This document shows, one piece after another, positions 48,494 to 60,088 of a stretch of DNA of 64,000 nt. Every line of letters starts with the position of its first letter. Within the stretch, counting starts at the first letter, position 1. The translations under genes were made by a program, and so were the position numbers. The notes below the pieces were generated by a model, which was not told the DNA's origin, ran no database searches, and saw nothing but the letters and a program-made list of their open reading frames with translations. Origin of the DNA: Spirogloea muscicola. Lineage: Eukaryota > Streptophyta > Zygnematophyceae > Spirogloeales > Spirogloeaceae. Location of the stretch: assembly GCA_009602725.1 (NCBI GenBank), contig WELB01000012.1:371772-435771 (forward strand), written 5' to 3'.

Positions 48494-51400
48494 TCACTTC
48501 GCCCAAGCTACAGAGTCTATCTCATCACGTGCCGTTTTCAACAGATCAAGCCGCTTGAAAGCTGCTTCCCGTCGAGCCATCACTGATGGATCCTCATCCA
48601 AAAGGGCAGCAAGATCCTTACCCTGCGTCCACGCGACAGCCCAATAATTACCACATCTAAAGCAGAAAGCTAACCTCTTCCTTGAGCTATTCTCACTGAC
48701 AAACCGCAGCATATCCCCACTGGCTACTTTCTTATGATCTGCTTGCTTCTGGACCATTCATGCAAGTGACATGTCCTGGCTCTAAGCTATGCAGGCTATC
48801 ATAATCAGTCAAGCAAAAGCACTGCCTGTAGTTGTATCTCTAGTGGCAATACAGCCTGATGGGATCAGGTTGCTCGATGCATAGCACATAAAGAAGCTCC
48901 AAGATTGGGCACAAAACTTCAAGACAAGGGAAAGGCATGACATGCTTTTCTACCTCAGCCCGCCCCACTGTGGCGTAGAAGTGGTCTAAAAGTGCTCGCT
49001 TGGCTTCCCGCACCTGTACATCAGCTTCATATGTTATTGAGGTTGCAAAGAGGAGCATAGACACACGAAGTCAATACTCTGATGCTCCACTAACTGACAC
49101 TTGGCAGCAACATCCGGCTAATAGTGTTGTTGCTCTCACCACCCTAAATTAGATCAACAACTTGCTAGAATTGCTGGTGCCACTCTACTCCACTTCAGTA
49201 TCCTTGCAAAGGATTGCAAGCCCATCAAGCCAGATCGGATTCCAGCATACCTGACAATGAACTACAGACTTGGGGATGGAGTTCCTCAGCCCCTCCATAA
49301 CCATGCCGACATAAGCAGCGACATTGGACCCTGCACAACAAGGCCTCTCGAGCCTTTATTGAGAACCGATTATCTGACCTCGAATCTACTTGCACAGTGG
49401 CCACTGCCCATGAAATGATGACTTCAAATCCATGTAGCTAGTTGCTTCATGAAAGTAATGAAAACTTCTGCATGAAGAAGCGGAGGTAGAATAGTCACTA
49501 AGGGCCACCAAAGGATGGGACTCTCACCTATCCGCTTCAAATGCATGTCGCTATACCGATCAGCACCCATGAGGTTGCTCAGGAAATTTCCTTTTGGCTG
49601 CTGTTGCTCCTTCTCATCAACCATGGTGGGTAAGCGGCGGAAGAATTCCACAGTCAAATAACTCGTCTCCATCTCCACAAGGCGTATAGTAGACTTCCTA
49701 CTCTCCTCCCGGTATTTCTCAAGTGCCTGAGTTGCAGCTGACAAAAGCTCTGCCTGCAAAGTTGGAAACCTTTGTAGCTCCTGCAGAGATGCCAGCCAAT
49801 ATCTCGAACGTAAATGATGCCGGTTTAATTACAGACAAAAGCAACAAAGTTGAAGCGCCTTCTTCAATCTACTTTCTGGGGAAAGATAAGTTCACAAAGT
49901 TGGCAGAAATATTCAGAAGCTAACCTAATCAAGCTGCAAGCGTGCACATTATATTAGACAGTCAAAGACCTATCACACTGCGCGCTGCATCAGCATCAAT
50001 GTTCTCTCTTCTATGCTTCTTCTATAAGATATTGCCAGATAAGAAAGTGCGATGAGTAAAGCTGGCAAAGATGTAGCTAGTCTGTACTAACCTTGGTTTC
50101 TACCATGGATTGCCTAATAAGATCTCGAAGGATGACATGGACCTGCAAAAAGACACACACAGCTGGCAATTGGGAAGAGGTATCTGCATTATGAACACGT
50201 ACTTAAGCCTGGTCCACGAGGGCAGACCACTATCAAACGACAGTCACAACATGAGCTGCACTTGCTGGCCAAGAGCCAGCTTCAGGACCAAGTCCAAGGT
50301 GGTAGAATTCCAGTACCTCGTCAACAACAGCTTCAGCTGGGCCCTTGAACATGAGCAGGGCCCCCTCAATCAACCGACGATATCCACTCTCAGGAGCTAT
50401 GAGATGGGGTTGATACCCATCAGCTTCGGCTACCACCCTACGCACATCTGTCACCATTCCGATCCTTGTGAGAACCAAGGCAGTCAAGCAGATACAAGGT
50501 GTGAGCCACTCTTCCTCCGTATGAAGCAGTATCTGTACGCGAGGCAGGCCATGCCTGCAATTGGATAAATGATTGGGACTACAACAACTATGCAACCTAG
50601 TCATAAGCTCAGTAACGCACTCTGCATAGAGAGGTGTTTGTCAAAAGGGAGCTTCTTGAGGGCAGCCGGTAGCTTGTTGTCAAATACAGAGTAGACTTTC
50701 TCACCGCCTGGCCGCCTGCCCGATAGCAGTCCACATGCCATCCAGCCGTGGCCAGATTAGATTGTATTGACAATGACAAAAGGGCAAGCCCCAATGGGTG
50801 CACCCAAATTCAAATTAACAGTTGCGGCACCTAGTGATGTAAAATCTTGCACTGCAGGGACATTGATGGACAGAATGCTCACCCTCCATCAAGATGATCC
50901 TTGAAGATGTAATCAAAAGCCCTGCACATCTCCAAAACAGTATACAATTGCGCCTGCAGACAACATAGCCCTGACTGTTAGCCAAAGATGAAGAGCAACT
51001 ATTGCCATATTTCAACTACAGGTACATGGTAGAAGCCACCTAGCAAGTAGGGCAGTACGTGCTTCTCACAGCATGCAGAATCTCAGCAGGCTAGCTAGTG
51101 GAGTCAATGCTGCTATATGAACTTACCCCTGCATCTACACCGATTGGCCTTCCCAACTGATTCATTTCAGCCTCAAGTTCCTCAATGTTGTTATTAATTA
51201 GGGCTTGTATACTGGGAATGCGAGCCTTGATGACAGCTTCCAAGTGCTGCCACATAATTTGCATTGTCCAAGTCAATAGCACCTCAGAGCCGAGCAGGTC
51301 AAGAAAGGAATAATCAGTTTTAGCTGACCGTTGTGATAGATTTGTCAACTCTCAAGCTCGCTTGATATGGGACCTGTGCTTACCTTGCTCAGCATCTTTG

Positions 51401-53949
51401 CCAGGTACTCAGTACCCATTCGTGAAGCAAGATGGGAATAGTCTGGGCTTGTTGCAAAGTACTCCCGCTCGCGACGGCGAGCAGCCATCATGTCCACATT
51501 GCGATTGATGTCAGCTTGAGACCTATTAACGACTCCAATCCATTCATGCTGCAGCTTGTAGGAACGCCCTTCCAGGACCTGCAGATACCAATCTGAAATA
51601 TAATTTGCTACAAAATCCTTACTCAATTGTTCTCAGCCGCTGTTCTTGCCAGTATGTGAGCATCTATACCGATGCGCAGCGGCTAGTGGCGTGTTCTAGG
51701 GTGTAGGGGTGAACCTACATCCAGAGCATTGGTGCCTTTGTCCATCAAATCCAACTTTGTGAGAACTCCCCATGTCCGCTCTCCTGCACGTGTTGAACCG
51801 GGACAATGTCATGTCTGCAGACTCTACAGAAAAGAACTCGTGGCATCAATCACATTTATTTCAAAGTCCAGTGCCAATGTTGTCGGATTGCATCCCACAG
51901 TCCTCCACTCTTCAAGTGTCAAGAATACAACTATCACTTTCAATACCACTAACATTGGTCACCTGTTGGATCCACCTCCCGTGATAGCCTCATGGCGTCT
52001 GATGTTGCAATGTCCTGATTAGCTGGTGATATGCCAAGAATGATTGTATTGGGCTGGCACAAAGCACAAGATTTGAGCATGAAACTTCAGTACCACCTAT
52101 TATGCCCAGCCTGCCTGTTCCTGCAGGTTGCTGTCAGCTGCCCTCATACATAAGCAATGCACTTCATGCTGTAGATTCCTGAAGTAGACTAGCTCCTGAC
52201 CTAACATCAGTATCCCTGAAGCAACTCTAGTCATTTGCTGCCAGCTGCCCCTTGCTGTCCAAGTTCCATATCGAAAAAGAGCAACTATACACCCTAATAT
52301 GCCTCAATGAGTAGCTACTTTTCCTTCTCTTCCAGTTGTGCAAATGTCCTCCACCAGTTGTATACAGGACCCCTCAGCTTCGACAGATAGGACTCACTCA
52401 CGTAGGACCCGCAATAGACTCCTGCTTTCTTTCAGGTTGTGATTTTGATGGGCTGTCTTACCTTCTGAACATAGCTGTGCACCATAGTCTCAATGTCCCT
52501 CACAATACTGTCTGGCTGTCCATCTGCCAATTGAGCAAGCTGATTTAAAGAATTACCCTCCATCCCACTATGACTGTCAGTTGTTGGTGAGATTGATACT
52601 TTTGTCAGCCGCCAGCATAAGCAAAGTGCAATGCATGCTAAGGAAGTGGACCGCACTAACTTTTACACCCACGAAATCAGTCACTCGAACCCTAATGTCA
52701 ATGCAGTACAAGAGGAGGTCAAGAAATAGTCGCTTGGCAGCCATCACATTACCTACGGCAATCTTGGTCAAGCCAGGAAGGTCGACCAATGTGAGATTTA
52801 CCACTGCACATGCATGAAAACTTAAATCGTCAATTCTTCATACAAAAATAGGTCAAGTTCCCCTGGCTATGTTCCAGTATCACCCACTTCCACATTCACT
52901 GCCATATTTGCCAGGAGTTGAGGCCATACACATCTTACACCTGGTGTGAGACTTCAGAAATGTGGGGATTGCCCCAGAAAAAGGTTGGGTAAACAGAGAC
53001 ACATAAACAGACAGGTAGGAGTGCGGCACAATCACCATTTGGGGAGTGGATGCTGAGGTGTATAGGAATGGGCGAAATCTGCTTGCTTTTCCCAGTTACT
53101 CTGTCAGTCTCATCCGCTATTTCCTTTCGAACAGCATCTGCAGCAAGCATGCAGGAAGGCATGAGACTCTTACTTTCAGGACAGCCTCCACAAATGTGCA
53201 TCAGCCCCCGTCATTCTGCAGTGATTGTGGCACTGATTCCAAACTGGATTCAACTTGGAGCCAGGTCAACTATAAGTAAGGCTTGTGCAGATAGGGCTTA
53301 CTGAAATCGGTGTAATTCCTGCCAGGCTGATGTAGGAACTCTGCGTATTCCTGGGTGTTGCCTGAGGTTTTGTGCAACTGAAGGACTAGAGGCCTCCGCG
53401 TCACGATCCCTGAAGCAGACCACACAAGCGAGCTGGACAAAGTGAGGTACATGTGATGCCGTAGTGCTGCGTGTTGCTAGCTTAAATTTGAGAGGCAGGC
53501 ACTGATAGCATGTGTCAGCTGCTAAATCTCCTTCTCCATGGCCTGTGTCCACCCAGAAGGCTTCAAGTACCTGATCCTCTTGGCAGGAAATCCTTTCCAA
53601 CTATGCTCTCAAGCACAGATGACTTGCCAGAGCTCTGTCATCGTGGAGCAACAGCGCGCAAGGGCATCAGTCGCAGTGCACGAGCCCGGCTGCTAGGCAC
53701 AGCACCAGTGCAGATCTGCGGTCTAGGTCCGAGCCTTGCTTTGGAGGCGTAAACGACATGGCCGGAAATCTGATGGCGGGAGCGAGCGAGGCTGCGTCGC
53801 CGCAGCCACATCACCTGGCCTCCCACGACGGCCACAGATGGGAGCTGCTCCCACAGCGTGGGGAGGGCGCCATTCTGGTCCCCGCCGTAGTCGCCCAGGA
53901 CCGTGCAGGCCCGCTGAAGCCGATTCACCAGTTGAATGAGGTTGTCCAT
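48494..53949 (-). CDS. DRP1: Dynamin-related GTPase, plant DRP1 type
   Basis: DRP1 proteins assemble around membrane necks; in plants they act at the cell plate and in clathrin-mediated endocytosis. Eighteen exons join in one frame to 620 residues (Arabidopsis DRP1A has 610): 53815-53949, 53571-53634, 53302-53409, 53036-53137, 52753-52803, 52462-52523, 51963-52053, 51719-51783, 51384-51578, 51127-51246, 50883-50953, 50621-50715, 50317-50447, 50092-50142, 49528-49780, 49251-49330, 48954-49013, 48494-48622. GTPase motifs: P-loop GGQ/SSGKSS split across exons 1 and 2, switch [23 protein letters not shown] and VVNRSQADI. The stalk has [20 protein letters not shown]. The GED end is [17 protein letters not shown] to [11 protein letters not shown]. 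There is no PH domain or Pro-rich tail, as expected for DRP1. The start Met aligns exactly with the DRP1 start. Confidence 0.97.
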
Positions 53950-54240
53950 GGCGGTGGGCCGCGCGGATCCGCGGCGCCGGCGGCCCCGGCCAGCGACGGG
54001 CGAGTGCCAGCAACAGGTCGATCACGCGGAGCCGCCGCCGCCGCCGCCGTCGCGCGCGGCGTACAATGCGGGGTCCACCTCCACCGTCGTCCTGACGTTC
54101 TGGAAGGGTAAGCCCCTGATGCCTGTGAACTTGGGGCCCGTTTGCAAGCTGGCCCGCATCTGGAAGGAGCTCGCCGTTGCGGCCAGAAGGCGCCTCTGCA
54201 TAAGCCAGCTCTCGCTCGTCGCATTGCACAGATTTTGACC
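53740..54240. promoter_or_regulatory. GC-rich island at the DRP1 start
   Basis: Base composition jumps to strongly GC-rich around DRP1 exon 1 and its upstream flank, with a (GCC)n run at about 54030-54048. The same pattern marks the other gene starts. It most likely holds the DRP1 promoter and 5' untranslated region. Confidence 0.55.
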
Positions 54241-55753
54241 TGGAGGATGCCAGGCAGAAGCTGGATGGGCAGGGCCTTAAGATATCTGAGCATCAAGAGA
54301 GCAGCCTCNTGAGCCCCCTTTCCACCAACAATAGCTTGGACTGGCTCATATCTTGGACTTATTGACTAGATGAATATCACTAAACGTCAATCTGTGTTGA
54401 TCCCCGTGCTGCCAATTCCGCACACATGTTCGATAGACTCCATATACCTGTAACTAGAAGCAACTGCTACACGATCAAGAGATCTTGGGTCACGACCGAG
54501 CTGATAGATATATACCTCACATACACATCAAGGCTTTCCAGTTCCAGAATGAGGATCGAAAGAGTCCCCAGTTGACAGTATTGACCTCGAAGATTGGCAG
54601 CATCAGCGTGAGCACGATTGTCGGCCGTGCCAGCAGTTGGAAGGCTCTTCTAGTTGGCAGCGGCGCCACTGCCGACTACGCCCCGTCCAGGCTGGCCTGT
54701 GGCTGCGGCCACGCTGGCCAGGTAGAGGCTACTCCTGTCCAGTGGCACTTAAGACCCACCGCGAAATGCAGTAGTGGCGACGGCCTTCCCAAGCCTCAAA
54801 GCCAGCTGGCCATGAATGGGGGCCAGCGTGCCAAACTGCAATTGGCCTGGAAGCACCTTGGACAACAATGCCGTCGCCGCACCCAGCATGCCTCAGTTAG
54901 CTCGCCGCCTGCGCAAAGCTGACCGACTAACTTCAACCCTGCTTGATCAAGGGGCCCTGCCAAGGCCAAGGGTGCACCGAGCAGCGGCGAAGCAGCGGCG
55001 CAGCAGCGCCAGCAGCGGCAGAGATGACCAGCTGCACTTCCCATTGCTAAATCCCGTCAGGGCATTAGGCGCGAGCATCAGCATGTGCAAGCGGCAATGA
55101 GCGTTTCAACCCCTACCACACACAAAGCCAATCTGAGCCTCGCCTGTACATCTGTTGGGACTGGCCCGCCGGCTCTCGGTGCTGGCTGCGATGGCTGGGC
55201 GTCGCCGAAAGCCCCGCTGGGCAACCTGGTGCTTGTAGTGGTTCAAGGCGTGGAAGGACGATGGCAGCATGCGTGCTGGGCAGTGGTGGCAGCCCCGGCT
55301 AAGCAAAGAGCTCGAGTACCATGCCGTCGAGGGCCAGGGAGAAGCCCTCGCCAGGCAGTGGCACGGAGGACTGCGAGACCACGGTCGTCCTCGCTGCCAA
55401 GTGGGCGTGCCAGCTACTTAACGACGACGGGATCGACGTCCGCCGTCGCCGCCGCCGCCGCCGCCGCAGCCACCGCCGTCGCCGCCGCCGCCGCGCAGCA
55501 GCAGCGCCGCAGCAGGACGCCTACGCTCCTGAGAGTCCTCTCTTTCTCAGAGCGCCTGCTGCGGCCCCTGCGACAACTGCGCCGAGCGGCGTCGTAGCCC
55601 GGTGCAAGGCCCGGCGGGCTGGTCGCCAACCGTGAGGGCCTCCGCCAGCATCCGCAGCGGCGCCGTTAGGACAGGACTTCGACGCGCGCAGTGTCCAGTG
55701 CGCCGCTTCCGGCGCCGCCGCTGCTGGCCGGCGCTGCCGTCGCTACCGACGCC
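54241..55753. other. Stretch upstream of IMP3; possible unresolved gene
   Basis: One ambiguous base is at 54309. The part from about 54850 is GC-rich with a (CCG)n run at 55441-55500. On the minus strand there is a readable segment near 54890 (MLGAATALLSKVLPGQLQFG) and an open frame starting near 55629. I could not join these into a consistent gene. It may be a minus-strand gene divergent from IMP3, or only regulatory DNA. Confidence 0.3.
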
Positions 55754-57447
55754 ATGCGGAAGCTGAAGTTCCACGAGCAGAAGCTGCTGAAGAAGGTCAA
55801 CTTCCTGCAGTGGAAGAACGAGCACAACCTGCGGGAGGTACAGGCCCTGCGGCGCTACCACATAACGGACCGCGACGACTACAAGAAGTGAGTCTGCTCG
55901 GTCTTAGCTTAGCCCCACCTTCCCTTCCAAGGCCAGCGCCATGGACATAGAGCGGCTGGCTGCTCTCTGCAGCCTCAGTTGTTGATGGTGGTGCCACCCC
56001 GATTCGACGCTTCCAAAGCCAACTCGACCCCAGTCAGACTGAGCTTTCAGGGCCTAAGTTGGGGTTCAGACGGAGTGAGGAGGTGATACCTTCAGGCTTA
56101 CTGGAGCTTCATCAGGACTGATGGAGCTTTGGGTGGATTGCCGTGCATCGAGGCATGATAGGCTTTACTGCTGGTTCAGCAGCGGTCATGCACGACCCAT
56201 TGCGGGGGGAGTTTGTGCAGCCTGTGAAAGGACCTTCAGTTGCCGGCTTCCAGGTACAATAAGCTCTGCGGCATGGTGACCAAGCTTGTGAGCATGGTGA
56301 AGAAGCTGGACCCTAAGGACCCCTTCCGCATCGAGATGACGGACCAGCTGCTAGAGAAGCTGTACGTTCTTATTTTAGTCGCAGAGAATCTCACTAGATT
56401 GCTTCAGGCTTTTGCTCTGTGTTTGACAACTTTCGTAAGTAGGAAGAGGTGTTAATATTGTTTTGCAGAGGAGAAGCAGCATAAGCATAGGTCCATGGAG
56501 CCTTGCCTGGATCCAGATATTATGTCATTGCTGTCAGGTCCTGGTTGTTAGAGTGTAGAAGAAGGACATATAGCCCTTCTCTTATCCTCTTGGAGGATCT
56601 CTTGTGCAGTCAATGCCTCGTCTCCTCTCATTTCCTCGAATTTATCATAAGCTCCATGTTTTCGCTGCAGGTACAACATGGGAATTATTCCTGCGAAGAA
56701 AAGCTTGGTGCTTTGTGACAAGCTTTCAACCTCGTCCTTCTGCAGGTAGGAACAATACAGCTTAGTTGGTTACTTAGTGGAGTGGTCATGCCAAGGAATT
56801 GTGTCCGGTTGTGGTAGCGTACGTCTGAAAGGCCATACGGAAGGTAGCGCTTGTGCAGGAGGAGTGCTGATATTCAAAACAAGATTAGACTGCTGCTGCT
56901 ATGCCGCCAGCCAGTGTGGTGTTCACATCCATTATATTCTTAAGCAGGTGAGGTCTCCACTTTCATGTTTGCTTTGGCAGGAGGAGACTGGCGGTTGTGA
57001 TGGTTCGATTGAAATTTGCGGAGACCATGCGAGAAGCAGTCACATTCGTTGAGCAAGGGCGTATCCCACCTCCACATTCTGAGTACTTGACCTGGGTCAT
57101 TTGAAATTAACAACGGTCTTCGTCTTGAAAGAGCTGAGCTGCTTAATCTGCATCATCTTGGAATTAAATCTTGTACACCTTTGATGTTGAGTGTCGAGGT
57201 GCGTAGGTACCTGACCAAGCAGGTTCCTCTACCCTTATCCTGGCCAGCTTCGAGCATTTCCAATCTGCTCGCTCTTATCCTTGACTCAACATCAGACATT
57301 CGTGTTGGGCCAGAGACTGTCACAGACCCAGCTTTCCTGGTCACTCGCAACATGGAAGATTTTGTCACCTGGGTTGACACATCCAAGATCAAGCGCAAGG
57401 TGCTGAAGTACAATGAATGGTTGGACGATTTCGACCTTCTTGAGTAG
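55754..57447 (+). CDS. IMP3: IMP3, U3 small nucleolar RNP protein
   Basis: IMP3 holds the U3 snoRNA on the pre-18S rRNA in the SSU processome in the nucleolus. Five exons join in one frame: 55754-55887, 56254-56361, 56671-56745, 56981-57060 and 57296-57447. The product is 182 residues, compared with 183-184 in yeast and human. It begins [20 protein letters not shown], as the family does. It continues [16 protein letters not shown] and [18 protein letters not shown]. The S4 RNA-binding region follows ([38 protein letters not shown]), and the protein ends WLDDFDLLE. All four introns are GT-AG. Confidence 0.97.
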
Positions 57448-58380
57448 GACAGGCTGCTGGCAAAGCACCACAGTATGTCGGCTGCTCTCGTCATCCCACA
57501 ATCAGCCCGGCAGTTTGAGCAACAACGGCTCCCTCATCCAATCAACCTGCTTGCTGGCAAGTTCTGCCCCTGCAAACCCCTGTGACTTTCATAGAGCCTT
57601 GTATGCGGTTGCACGGCGCTAGTTCAGCTGTTGACCAGATATATCAATTTCATGCAAGTATTGGTGCTGCTTGAATACGATGATGGCGGTGTTGAGGCAA
57701 GACAATCAGATCCTTCCAGCACATTACGTACTTGGTTGTGCACTACATAACTATATGCAATGCAGTCATAGAGCTATCATTAACAAAGTGCTGGTTGGGA
57801 GATTCAGGCGGCGAGCACATGGTGATGGACCTCCATATATCCACATGTAGTCCATGACGCGGCTGAAAGGGAACAGCTTGCTATCCTGAGGAAGCTCCCC
57901 CCACACCCCCCCCCCGACTTCCAATCCCCTTCTTATGTGGCTGTGCGTCAGTACTAGATCAAATACCTGCAAAAGCTGCACCCCAGATCCAAAGGGCAGT
58001 ATCTCTGCTTCATGTAACACACTGACGGGTCACCCGTCTAGCTAAGCACTTTCGATGTTGACCATGTTGACTCCTTGCTTTGCTACTGGAGGTATTATGG
58101 CACGATATGTGCAACGATCTTCCTGAAATCCTGGACATAAAGTGGAGGTCACATACTCATTGCGGCCTAGTATCTGCCATTGCTAATATATTTGCCGATG
58201 CTTGAGGTTCCACAAGCGCCTTGTGCTCTTGCCCTGGCTCGGTGGCAGCCACGGCACAAGGGCCTAATGGTTGTTCGAGCGCGGCGCCCTCTTGCAGCTG
58301 CAGATTGTGGCACTGAGAGCTGTGGCACACTCACTTTTGCGGTTGAAGAGGGAGAACTACAACCTCTACTAAAAGCAGGC
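57448..58380. other. Intergenic, no gene recognised
   Basis: This is the 3' flank of IMP3 and following DNA. It contains a C-rich run at about 57897-57913. Open frames are short and lack splice or domain support. Confidence 0.5.
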
Positions 58381-59202
58381 ACTCCCTTGGAAAGGCCAGC
58401 CCAAAGAGAGTGGATAAGATTCAAAGAGATTGCCAAAAGAAATCGCAGAATACTGGGGCAAAAGCGAAGGGAAAGACCACAACAAGTGCTTTATGCGGGT
58501 TTCACTCGGCGACCCATGGTCAACAAGTCACGAATGCACCAGCGGGAGGACAATTGAGGCGCTTTCAAAGATGAGAAAGTGGCTGTGAGAGGCCGGCTCA
58601 TAGAGAGAGATAGACTCTTTCAGTGAGGGCTCATGAAGGGATGGAAGGGGTGCTCTCCCCCACTGTGTCCATTGGGCCGGCCTCTGCCCTTACTTAGCCC
58701 ACTGTACCCCGAGGGCTTCCCTTCGTATACTTACGTTGTTCCACGAGCCCTCCGTTTCTGAAAGACTCCCTTGGCCCGCTCCTCCCCCTTAATGCTGATA
58801 GGACACAGAAAGTCGCATGCGAAACGCTTGGGTAAGCGACACACTGGCACATCGAGGGGCAGGCGCGGCCCACCGCTCCGGTGGGTGGCGACCAAAATCA
58901 TAGGCCGCATGTAAGGCTTGCTGCGTTTCTTGGTTGCCCCTCGGTTGCTGGCCGATACCCAGCCTCGCACACAACGCCAAAGATAGCTTCTCATAGTAGG
59001 TTGGAGGAGGCAACGCACTCACCACTTTCGACACGTCTAAGAATGTGAGCAGCATGTGAGCAGCCAAAGAGATCACATCGTCAGCTTTCTCCTCCATCTT
59101 CATTGCATCTGCACTGCGCGCGCCTTCTCTGAGCTGACCTCCTTCGCAATATGATGACAGGAAACCACAATTATATTTTTTGGCAAGATCGATCGTCCCC
59201 GT

Positions 59203-59316
59203 GATACGATCATACCAGGGCCACTACACCGGAACCACAGAACTCCGAAGTTAAGCTCCCTTGGGCGAGAATAGTACTGGGATGGGTGACCTCCCGGGAA
59301 GTCCTCGTGTCGTATC
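59203..59316 (+). rRNA. 5S ribosomal RNA
   Basis: The sequence follows land-plant 5S rRNA closely: CGATCATACCAG near the start, AACTCCGAAGTTAAGC (internal promoter box A region), TTGGGCGAGA, TAGTACTGGGATGGGTGACC and GGGAAGTCCTCGTGT. The ends pair as helix I (GATACGAT with GTCGTATC, one G-U). It is a few bases shorter than the usual 118-120. Two bases are missing in the loop between CCGG and AGAACTCC, and the flanks may add one or two bases. A T4 Pol III terminator follows. It is a single copy here, not a tandem array, so it may be a functional dispersed gene or a young pseudogene. Confidence 0.9.
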
Positions 59317-59323
59317 CACGACA

Positions 59324-59327
59324 TTTT
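59324..59327 (+). terminator. RNA polymerase III terminator of the 5S gene
   Basis: TTTT occurs seven bases after the end of helix I, in the usual place for Pol III termination. Confidence 0.7.
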
Positions 59328-60088
59328 GCCTAGGCTGCTATACCCTCCCCCCCTGCCGGGCCTTTCCACCAACCCTTCTTAAATGTGTTTAGCTCGTATT
59401 TTGGCCCTTTCGAAACTTATCAATTCTTTTCGAGCTGGCTTCTCACAGCCCTTGCCCCCATTGGGAGAGCCACTTCTTCTTGAATGTGGCGATGAGACAG
59501 CCGCCCCTTTCAGAGCGCCGTTCCTTTCGCCCACTTTGGATGAGCTTGCTTCTGAAAAATGAAGAACAGCGATTCCGAATTGACTGGTGGCTGTGAGAGG
59601 CCAGCCCAAAAGATTGGAACAAGCTGAAAAAGCTGCAATGCACCTTCTCTGTAAGCCTCGCGCCGGCATGTACTGCGATCGTCGCTCCGGAGGGACCGTG
59701 CCTGGCATGGCGCGCTTCTGCAGCTGCCGCCGCTGCTGCCGCCTCCTTGCTCTGGCCAGGAGAGGTGTGCAGCTCTTGGAGGAGCGGCTTGAGTACAGGA
59801 ATCTGTCGGAGGACTGCAAATGAAGGACTCTGTGCGTCACCTCACTATGGAGCAAAGAAAGAGCTGCAATTGGAGTCATGGCTGCCTACTGCGCCCTGGG
59901 TCCGGCTTCACTTTGACGACTTCACAAATCAGTGCCGGCCATCAGTGCTGAGGTGTCCACCAGGCACCTAAATAGCTTGCGGCTGATGGACATTTATCAA
60001 TTGTATCAGTCGCAGACCACTACCGGTGGCAGCCCCAACCTTCATCTTCTGGTCAGGAAGTTGCAGGTGTTACTGCGAGTCCGCCTAG

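Larger units (their letters stand above)
58383..59630. repeat. Family A repeat cluster around the 5S gene
   Basis: A-core copies are at about 58383-58440 and 58581-58625 (forward), 59412-59475 (inverted) and 59587-59630 (forward, GGCTGTGAGAGGCCAGCCCA). A weaker one is near 58672-58690. The 5S gene sits between the second and third full copies. Similar reading frames in this region are parts of the repeat. Confidence 0.75.

Noticed and set aside
53736-54238. Overlapping plus and minus frames upstream of DRP1
   Set aside because: They lie in the GC-rich island where stop codons are rare. None aligns with DRP1 or shows a domain, and the DRP1 start is fixed by homology.
55085-55635. Plus-strand frame of about 170 residues ending in an Ala-rich run
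   Set aside because: The Ala run is the translation of a CCG/GCC microsatellite and all frames through it stay open. IMP3 starts downstream at a conserved Met.
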